Shown here: positions 41,251-47,340 of the stretch, in pieces | Layout of the letters: each line of letters begins with the position of its first letter | How positions within the stretch are numbered: position 1 is the stretch's first letter | NCBI GenBank assembly: GCA_035536185.1 | Contig: DATLOM010000001.1 | Coordinates: forward strand, 1 to 47,340 | DNA length: 47,340 bases | Reading direction: 5' to 3' | From: GCA-2861595 sp035536185 | GTDB lineage: Bacteria > Actinomycetota > Acidimicrobiia > Acidimicrobiales > GCA-2861595 | Notes under the pieces: model-generated | Seen by the model: only the letters and a program-made list of their open reading frames with translations | Told to the model about the DNA's origin: nothing | Database searches by the model: none | Position numbers and translations under genes: made by a program

Positions 41251-43272
41251 TTGAGCGAACGGTGGGCCGTGGTGCTCGCCCTGTCCACGGCGCTGGGGGC
41301 GGCGATGCCCCACGGGCTGCCGGTGCGGCTCGGCGCCGCCATGGCCGTGGCCGCGCTGGTGCAGCGCCGCCCGGCCCTGTTGTGCCTCGGGGCCGCGCTT
41401 CTCGCCTCCTCGCTGTGTGAGCGCTCGTGGGCCGGCCTCCATCGGCCCGAGCCAGGCCGGCGCGTCGAGTCACGAGCCACCCTCGTCACCGACCCTGTAC
41501 AGATCGACGGCGCCGTCAAGGTCGAGCTACGGCTGCTCGAAGGCACGTACCGGGGCAAACGGGTGGAGGCGTGGGCGCGACAGCGGGCCGCGGGAGAGCT
41601 GAGGCCGAGGCTGGCCGGGGAGCGGGTGACGGTGGTCGGCCGGCTGTCGCCCGTCACCGGCCGGCGCCAGGCCTACCTAGCCCGCCGGCACATCGCCGCC
41701 CGCCTGAACCTGTCGGAGGTGGGGAAGTGGTCGCCGGGCGGAAGGCTGGCTCGGCTGGCCAACGACCTGCGGCGCACATTGCTCCGAGGAGCATCGTCGC
41801 TGTCCGACGAGCACCGGGCACTCTTCACCGGGTTGGTCCTGGGCGACGATCGTGACCAGGGCCCCGGCACCGTCGACGACTTCCGCGCCGCCGGTCTCAC
41901 TCACCTGCTCGCCGTTTCCGGCCAGAACGTGGCATTTGTCATGGCGCTGGCCGCGCCACTCCTGCGCTGGCTCGGCCTGCGGGGCCGCCTCCTGGCCGGG
42001 CTGTGCCTGCTGGTGGGCTTCGGAATGCTGACCCGCTGGGAGCCGTCGGTCCTGCGGGCAGAAGCCATGGCCGCGGTGGCCATGGCCGCCGCCACCATGG
42101 GCCGGCCCGCCTCCACCCTCCGGGTGCTGGCCCTGGCGACCACCGCCCTTCTGCTGGTCGACCCCCTCCTCGTCGGCTCCGTCGGGTTCCTCCTGTCCTG
42201 CGGCGCCTGCGCCGGCATCGCCCTCTTCTCCGGTCCGCTGGCGACTCGCAGGGTCCCGCTGCCGGTCGCCGTCACACTCGCCGCCCAGATCGGCGTGACG
42301 CCGGTGTTGCTACCGGTCTTCGGCGGCCTGCCGGTGGCCTCGCTGCCCGCCAATCTCCTGGCCGTTCCCGCCGCCGGCCCGGTGATGGTCTGGGGGCTGG
42401 CCGGCGGCCTGCCGGCCGGTTTCGTGGGCGGTCCCCTCGCGACCCTGGTCCACCTTCCCACCCGGCTCCTCGTCGGCTGGATCGCCGGTGTAGCCAGGTG
42501 GGCGGCCGACCTCCCCCTCGGCCAACTCGGCGCGCCCCACGTCCTGGTCCTCGTGGTCCTGGCCGCGCTGTACGCCTTCACCACCAGGTCACGGCAGAAA
42601 CCCGTGTCTGCTGTCCCACCGCCAGGAACAGAGAAGTGCCAGAGAGGTGGCCGTCGGGGAGACGGGGGAGGGTCAAGTTCCGGAGGAGTCACCACGACGG
42701 CCGCCCCCGACTACGGCGGCAACCGCCAACCGCCACTGGCCGTCACCGTGCCGTGCGCGCCCTCCACAACCTCGAAGCGCCTACGTACGGCAATTGTGAC
42801 GGCCGCTGTGGCCGTCGTTCTCTGGCCGGCCGGCCCCGGCGCCGGCCCCGCCGCTGCCAACGGCCGACCCGTCGGTGGGGGAGCCCGCCTCTGGACGGAG
42901 GCCGGCGGCGCCACCGTCCTGGTCGTCGCCAAGGCCCGCCCCGGCGCCCTGCTCAGGGACCTCCGGAGCTCCCGGGTCCGTGGCCTCAGCGTCGTCGTCC
43001 TCTCCGGCGCGAGCAGGAGGGAGGAGGTGGCCATCGAGCCGGTGCTCGAGCGGCACCCGGCCCGCCACATCCTCACCTCGGCCACCGCCGCGCCCGGAGA
43101 CGCCCTCCTGGTCGGCCGGCTGAGACTCGTGGTTCTCGCCGTCGAACCTCGCCTCGAGGTCCGGGTGACACGTCTTACCGGCCGGGCTCGACAAGACGAA
43201 AGAACCCCTGGCCCCCGGCTGGAGAGGGTGGCAGACTCTCCGGTGGCGAACCCGCCCGCGGATCGCCAGTGA
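41251..43272 (+). CDS. comEC: ComEC/Rec2 DNA uptake channel, C-terminus divergent
   Basis: A 673-residue protein from TTG 41251. After three N-terminal hydrophobic segments comes the DUF4131/OB-like region and the competence domain with FTGLVLGDDR and GLTHLLAVSGQNVAFV, followed by about eight transmembrane helices. It would form the inner-membrane channel for single-stranded DNA uptake. The C-terminal ~170 residues, where many ComEC proteins have a metallo-beta-lactamase domain, lack any HxHxDH motif and are Arg/Gly-rich. The adjacent comEA appears broken, so the uptake system may be decaying or regulated differently. Confidence 0.9.
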   Translation: MSERWAVVLALSTALGAAMPHGLPVRLGAAMAVAALVQRRPALLCLGAALLASSLCERSWAGLHRPEPGRRVESRATLVTDPVQIDGAVKVELRLLEGTYRGKRVEAWARQRAAGELRPRLAGERVTVVGRLSPVTGRRQAYLARRHIAARLNLSEVGKWSPGGRLARLANDLRRTLLRGASSLSDEHRALFTGLVLGDDRDQGPGTVDDFRAAGLTHLLAVSGQNVAFVMALAAPLLRWLGLRGRLLAGLCLLVGFGMLTRWEPSVLRAEAMAAVAMAAATMGRPASTLRVLALATTALLLVDPLLVGSVGFLLSCGACAGIALFSGPLATRRVPLPVAVTLAAQIGVTPVLLPVFGGLPVASLPANLLAVPAAGPVMVWGLAGGLPAGFVGGPLATLVHLPTRLLVGWIAGVARWAADLPLGQLGAPHVLVLVVLAALYAFTTRSRQKPVSAVPPPGTEKCQRGGRRGDGGGSSSGGVTTTAAPDYGGNRQPPLAVTVPCAPSTTSKRLRTAIVTAAVAVVLWPAGPGAGPAAANGRPVGGGARLWTEAGGATVLVVAKARPGALLRDLRSSRVRGLSVVVLSGASRREEVAIEPVLERHPARHILTSATAAPGDALLVGRLRLVVLAVEPRLEVRVTRLTGRARQDERTPGPRLERVADSPVANPPADRQ

Positions 43273-43283
43273 GGGAGCGAGGC

Positions 43284-43535
43284 ATGCCGTTGTTCATGGA
43301 TGTTCACAACCTGTCAGAGGCGGTCTCGGAGGCCGATGTGGCTGGGGCCCACGAGGCCGACCTCAAGACCCAGGACAAGTACGGCGTGAAGTACAAGCGC
43401 TTCTGGGTCGACGACTCGGGGACCAAGGTCTTCTGCCTGGTGGAGGCGCCTGATGCCGAAGCGGCCAACACCGTTCACCGGGAGGCGCACGGCCTGGTGG
43501 CCGACGAGATCTACCATGTCTCGGAGCACGAATAG
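43284..43535 (+). CDS. DUF4242 / nickel-binding-like protein
   Basis: An 83-residue protein: MPLFMDVHNLSEAVSEADV, HEADLKTQDKYGVKYKRFW, VFCLVEAPDAEAANTVHREAHG. This is the ferredoxin-like DUF4242 family (SCO4226-type, described as nickel-binding in Streptomyces). The conserved His residues (of DVH, AHEAD and HREAHG) are present. It starts 12 bp after the comEC stop. Confidence 0.85.
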   Translation: MPLFMDVHNLSEAVSEADVAGAHEADLKTQDKYGVKYKRFWVDDSGTKVFCLVEAPDAEAANTVHREAHGLVADEIYHVSEHE

Positions 43536-43565
43536 CCAGTAGGCAAGGGGCCTAACGTCGGCCCC

Positions 43566-44408
43566 GTGCCCCTCCGCCTCCGCCTCGGGCCCACCACTTT
43601 CGACATCACCCACCGGGCCCTGGTGATGGGCATCCTCAACCGAACGCCGGACTCGTTCTACGACCACGGCGCCCACTTCGCCATGGACGACTTCCTCATT
43701 CGTGCCGCCCAGTTGGTGGACGAGGGAGCGGACCTGCTCGACGTAGGTGGGGTCAAAGCCGGACCAGGTCCTGCGGTGACGCCCGACGAGGAGATCGACC
43801 GCGTCGTACCCGCCATAGCGGCACTGCGCCAGCGCTTCGACGTCCCCCTGTCGGTGGACACCTGGAGCGCCACCGTCGCCGGCGCCGCCTTCGAGGCCGG
43901 CGCCGTGGTGGGCAACGACATCAGCGGCTTCGCCGATCCCGACTATCTCGCCACCGCGGCCAAGGCCGAGGCCACCGTCGTGGCCACCCACATCCGCCTC
44001 CTGCCCCGGGTGCCCGATCCCGACCCCCGCTACGAGGACGTGGTGGAGGACGTGTCGACCTTCCTCCGGGAGGCCGCGGCCCGAGCCGAAGCCGCCGGCA
44101 TCGCGGCCGACCGGATCGTCGTGGACGCCGGCCTCGACCTGGGCAAGACAGCCGAGCAGTCCCTCGTCCTCCTGAAGGCATCGGACCGCCTGTCGGCCCT
44201 CGGCTACCCGCTGCTGCTGTCGGCCTCGAACAAGACGTTCCTCGGCCGCCTCCTCGACCTCGAGATCGGCCAGCGCGGTCAAGCCAGCCTCGCCGCCGCC
44301 GCCCTGGGTGTCACCCGAGGTGCCCGCGTCGTGAGGGCCCACGACGTCAGGGGCACCCGCCGGGTCGTCGACACTCTCGCCGCCGTCCTCGAGGCAGAGC
44401 GGACATGA
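43566..44408 (+). CDS. folP2: Dihydropteroate-synthase homologue, FolP2 type
   Basis: A 280-residue TIM-barrel protein from GTG 43566. It has ILNRTPDSFYD and SVDT like DHPS, but the canonical DIGGESTRPG is LDVGGVKAGPG, the usual DPGIGFGK is VDAGLDLGKT, and the late SRKxFIG is SNKTFLG. The GGVKAGPG form is that of mycobacterial FolP2, which does not support folate synthesis in the species studied, so true DHPS activity is doubtful. Its stop overlaps the holA ATG by 4 nt. Confidence 0.85.
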   Translation: MPLRLRLGPTTFDITHRALVMGILNRTPDSFYDHGAHFAMDDFLIRAAQLVDEGADLLDVGGVKAGPGPAVTPDEEIDRVVPAIAALRQRFDVPLSVDTWSATVAGAAFEAGAVVGNDISGFADPDYLATAAKAEATVVATHIRLLPRVPDPDPRYEDVVEDVSTFLREAAARAEAAGIAADRIVVDAGLDLGKTAEQSLVLLKASDRLSALGYPLLLSASNKTFLGRLLDLEIGQRGQASLAAAALGVTRGARVVRAHDVRGTRRVVDTLAAVLEAERT

Positions 44409-45391
44409 ACGCCTGGCTGGTCAAGGGGGACGACCCGACCCTGGTGGCCGACGCCGTGCGGTCCCTCGTGCAGGAGCTGACCGCCGGCGACCCGTCGGCC
44501 GTGGAGGAGCACTCCGGCGAGGAGGTCGACGCCTCCGCCATAGCCGAGGCCTGCCAGACCCCGCCGTTCCTGGCCGAGCGGCGGGTAGTTGTGGCCAGGG
44601 AGGTGGGGAGGTTCAAGACCGAGGAGCTGATCCCGCTCCTCGAGTGGCTCGCCGACCCGTTACCCACCACTGCCCTGGTTCTCACCGCCGGCGGGGGCCA
44701 GGTGAGCCAGAAGCTGGTGAACGCGGTGAAGAAGGTCGGCACCGTCGTCGAGGCAGGCGCCGGCCGCGGCCGGGCCCGCACCCAATGGCTGGCCGACCGC
44801 CTCAGGGAGGCTCCGGTGCGGCTCGACCGCCAGGCCACCGAGCAACTGGGGGCCCATCTCGGTGAGGACGTGGGCCGGCTGGCGACCCTGCTCGATGCCC
44901 TGGCCGTCGCCTACGGCGAGGGGGCCACCGTCGGGACCGAGGAGCTGGCTCCGTTCCTGGGCCAGGCCGGGGGAGTTGCCCCCTGGGACCTCACCGACGC
45001 CATCGACCGGGGCCGGGAGGGTACCGCCGAGGCGATCTCCCAGCTTCATCGCCTTCTCGGCGCCGGCGAACGCCACGCGCTGGTGGTGCTGGCCACCCTG
45101 CACCGCCACTACGGCGCCATGCTGCGCCTCGACGGGGCCAACGTCGGTGACGAGAACGAGGCCGCCGCCCTGCTCGGCACCGCCCCCTACCCGGCCAAGA
45201 AGGCCATGGTGCAGGCCCGCCGGCTCGGCTCGGCCAAGATCGCCCAGGCCATCGAGTGGCTGGCCGAGGCCGACGTCGACCTGCGGGGCGCCAAGGGCTG
45301 GCCCGACAACCTGGTGCTGGAAGTGCTGGTCGCCCGCCTCAGTCGCCTCACGGCGGGGACCGGCGCCGGCTCCGGGGCTAGGAGGAGGTAG
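44405..45391 (+). CDS. holA: DNA polymerase III delta subunit
   Basis: A 328-residue clamp-loader subunit. N-terminal WLVKGDDPTLVADAVRSL (with the degenerate nucleotide-binding fold of delta subunits), AEACQTPPFLAERRVVVARE, and the C-terminal collar region (PYPAKKAMVQARRLGSAKI, KGWPDNLVLEVLVARL) are as in the family. It opens the beta clamp. Starts in a 4-nt overlap with folP2; its 3' end overlaps the convergent rpsT gene by 14 bp. Confidence 0.92.
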   Translation: MNAWLVKGDDPTLVADAVRSLVQELTAGDPSAVEEHSGEEVDASAIAEACQTPPFLAERRVVVAREVGRFKTEELIPLLEWLADPLPTTALVLTAGGGQVSQKLVNAVKKVGTVVEAGAGRGRARTQWLADRLREAPVRLDRQATEQLGAHLGEDVGRLATLLDALAVAYGEGATVGTEELAPFLGQAGGVAPWDLTDAIDRGREGTAEAISQLHRLLGAGERHALVVLATLHRHYGAMLRLDGANVGDENEAAALLGTAPYPAKKAMVQARRLGSAKIAQAIEWLAEADVDLRGAKGWPDNLVLEVLVARLSRLTAGTGAGSGARRR

Positions 45392-45632
45392 CCGACTCCC
45401 GCGCCAGGCGCTTCATCAGGCGGGACTTGCGGTTGGCCGCCTGGTTCTTGTGGATGATGCCCTTGGCCGCGGCCATGTCCAGCTTCTTGACCGCTTCCCG
45501 CAGCGTGTCCGGGCTCGGGTTGGCGACCGCCATCTTGACGCGGGTCTTCACCTCGGACTTGACGGACTTGTTCCGGAGGCGGAGGCGCTCGTTCTGACGG
45601 TTGCGCTTGATCTGGCTCTTGATGTTCGCCAC
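45378..45632 (-). CDS. rpsT: 30S ribosomal protein S20
   Basis: 84 residues from GTG 45632: VANIKSQIKRNRQNERLRLR, then KTRVKMAV, LDMAAAKGIIHKNQAANRKS and RLMKRL. Length and the basic helical pattern are those of bacterial S20, which binds 16S rRNA early in 30S assembly. Divergent from lepA with 97 bp between the starts; convergent overlap with holA. Confidence 0.95.
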   Translation of the reverse strand: MANIKSQIKRNRQNERLRLRNKSVKSEVKTRVKMAVANPSPDTLREAVKKLDMAAAKGIIHKNQAANRKSRLMKRLARESATSS

Positions 45633-45729
45633 GGCGGCCCAGCGTAGCCGCCGCTCCACCTGTGGGACCACGTCGCCCGTTGCTCCTCCCATCGGAGCGG
45701 CGTCCGGCCGCCCGTACCATGGAGCCATC

Positions 45730-47340
45730 GTGATAGCCCTCGACCGTCTCCGCGCCATGTCGGTCGTCGCCCACGTGGACCACGGCAAGTCCACTCTGTC
45801 CGACCGCATCCTGGAGCTCACCCACGCCGTCGATCCCCGCGACATGCGTGCTCAATACCTGGATTCGATGGACATCGAGCGGGAGCGGGGGATCACCATC
45901 AAGGCCCAGAACGTGAGGGTCAGATGGCGGGACCACCTGATCCAGCTCATCGACACCCCCGGCCACGTGGACTTCGGCTACGAGGTCAGCCGCTCGCTCG
46001 CCGCCTGCGAAGGGGTGGTCCTGCTCGTCGACGCGGCCCAGGGCATCGAGGCGCAAACGCTGGCCAACTGCGACCTGGCCATCGAGAACGACCTGGCCAT
46101 CGTCGCCGCCCTGAACAAGATCGACCTGCCCGCCGCCGACCCCGACCGCTACGCGGCGGAGATCGAGAAGGTGCTCGGCATCCCCGCGGACACGATCCTG
46201 CGCATCAGCGCCAAGACCGGCGCCGGCGTCCCCGAGCTGCTCGACGCCGTGCTCGAGCAGATCCCGGCTCCGCAGGGTGATCCCGAAAAACCCTTGCAGG
46301 CACTCATCTTCGACTCCTACTACGACCAGTACCGGGGTGTGGTCAGCGCGGTGCGAGTGGTCCACGGCACCCTTTCCACCGGCCAGCGAGTTCGCTTCAT
46401 GCAGGCCGGCACCACCCACGAGGTCGAGGAGATCGGCGTGCGCAGTCCGGCCAACACACCGGTCGACAGCCTCGGCCCCGGAGAGGTCGGTTATCTCATC
46501 GCCGGCATCAAGGACGTGGGCGAAGCCCGCTCCGGTGAGACCGTCACCGCCGCGGCCAAGAACCTCGAGGCCCCCGAGCCCCTCGCCGGCTACCGCCAGC
46601 CCAAGCCCATGGTCTTCTGCGGCCTCTACCCCGTGGAAGGCGACGACTTCAACACCCTTCGCGACGCGCTGGAGAAGCTGCGCCTCAACGACGCCAGCTT
46701 CACCTACGAGCCCGAGACCTCGGGCGCTCTCGGGTTCGGCTTCCGCTGCGGCTTCCTCGGCCTGCTCCACATGGACATCGTGCGGGAGCGCCTGGAGCGG
46801 GAGTTCAACCTCGCCCTCATCGCCACCGCGCCGAGCGTGGCCTACATGGTCCAGATGAACGACGGCACCAGCATCGAGGTGGACAATCCGGCCGAGATGC
46901 CCAACGCCAGCAAGTTCGAGGCCATCGAGGAGCCGATGCTCACGGCCACCGTCCTGTTGCCGGGGGAGTACACCGGAACCGTGATGGACCTGTGCCAGAC
47001 ACGGCGGGGCGAGATGGTGAAGATGGAGTGGCTCTCGCCTGAACGCCTGGAGCTGGTCTACCGGGTGCCGCTGGCCGAGGTCGTGGTCGACTTCTTCGAC
47101 CAGCTCAAGTCCCGCACCAAGGGCTACGCCTCGATGGACTACGAGCCCGCCGGCTACGAACCGGCCAAGTTGGTCAAGCTCGACATCCTGCTCAACGGCC
47201 AGCCGGTGGACGCCTTCTCCGCCATCATCCACCGCTCCAAGGCCGAGGACCACGGCCGGCGCCTCACCGAGAAGCTCAAGGAGCTGATCCCCCGCCAGCA
47301 GTTCGACGTCCCCATCCAGGCGTCCATCGACGGTCGGATC
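45730..47340 (+). CDS. lepA: Elongation factor 4 (LepA), 3' end cut by window
   Basis: GTG 45730 begins a translational GTPase: G1 AHVDHGKSTLSDR, switch II region DTPGHVDFGYEV, G4 NKID and G5 SAKTG. The EF4-specific part has SYYDQYRGVVSAVRV, GYRQPKPMVFCGLYP and GFGFRCGFLGLLHMDI. The frame is open to the last base; about 537 of roughly 600 residues are present. EF4 back-translocates stalled ribosomes. Confidence 0.97.
   Translation, partial: MIALDRLRAMSVVAHVDHGKSTLSDRILELTHAVDPRDMRAQYLDSMDIERERGITIKAQNVRVRWRDHLIQLIDTPGHVDFGYEVSRSLAACEGVVLLVDAAQGIEAQTLANCDLAIENDLAIVAALNKIDLPAADPDRYAAEIEKVLGIPADTILRISAKTGAGVPELLDAVLEQIPAPQGDPEKPLQALIFDSYYDQYRGVVSAVRVVHGTLSTGQRVRFMQAGTTHEVEEIGVRSPANTPVDSLGPGEVGYLIAGIKDVGEARSGETVTAAAKNLEAPEPLAGYRQPKPMVFCGLYPVEGDDFNTLRDALEKLRLNDASFTYEPETSGALGFGFRCGFLGLLHMDIVRERLEREFNLALIATAPSVAYMVQMNDGTSIEVDNPAEMPNASKFEAIEEPMLTATVLLPGEYTGTVMDLCQTRRGEMVKMEWLSPERLELVYRVPLAEVVVDFFDQLKSRTKGYASMDYEPAGYEPAKLVKLDILLNGQPVDAFSAIIHRSKAEDHGRRLTEKLKELIPRQQFDVPIQASIDGRI

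Noticed and set aside
45187..47253. Long minus-strand open frame across holA, rpsT and lepA
   Set aside because: High-GC shadow frame over well-identified genes.

Overview
The window is high-GC DNA with actinobacterial hallmarks: a PAC2-family protein, a LytR-CpsA-Psr protein, a FolP2-type dihydropteroate-synthase homologue, many GTG/TTG starts and a comEA-comEC-holA-rpsT-lepA core order. Species cannot be read from the sequence; an uncultured actinobacterium (perhaps Acidimicrobiia) is my inference. The window splits at a tRNA-Ala(GGC) gene near 33.05 kb. Everything left of it (about 1-33000) looks like accessory or integrated DNA. Everything right of it is ordinary chromosome.

Left accessory part (1-14 kb). 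There are two two-gene modules on the minus strand (225-1534 and 11018-13195). Each has a small membrane protein gene followed by a secreted protein with a C-terminal PKD-like domain, and both modules end in the same near-identical 167-bp repeat. Between them sits an integrated element with two tandem tyrosine recombinases, an excisionase-like protein, a replication-relaxation protein, an XRE regulator, a winged-helix regulator, a HEPN-motif protein and a PD-(D/E)XK-type protein. Two paralogous small genes (8243-8644 and 13593-14039) carry the same hairpin in their leaders, with a compensatory base-pair change.

Middle (14.3-22.3 kb). A 1864-residue secreted RHS/YD-repeat protein has a degenerate amidase-like N-terminus and a C-terminal toxin-like tip. 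A convergent, probably leaderless CdiI-like immunity gene follows, then an uncharacterised 610-residue protein with a possible nuclease-like motif.

Serine-recombinase element (about 22.4-33.1 kb). A run of small coupled genes is followed by an operon of five genes, each overlapping the next by exactly 4 nt: small protein, TraD/VirD4-like ATPase, unknown, replication-relaxation protein, DNA methyltransferase. An ArdA-like antirestriction gene comes next, then an ImmR-like repressor, an ImmA-like metallopeptidase and a large serine recombinase. Three copies of the perfect operator CGTTGCA-N5-TGCAACG lie at just two promoters: the transfer operon's (two copies) and the repressor's own (one copy). 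This predicts an ICEBs1-like ImmR/ImmA switch. The recombinase frame runs on through the antisense strand of the tRNA-Ala gene, so the tRNA is the likely right-hand attachment region. No left boundary was found.

Core chromosome (33.1 kb to end): leuS, a lipoprotein, an LCP protein, PAC2, a phosphotransferase, a thioredoxin-TPR protein, a small HExxH protein, comEA (apparently frameshifted), comEC (without a recognisable metallo-beta-lactamase motif), a DUF4242-like protein, folP2-like, holA, rpsT and lepA (cut by the window end).
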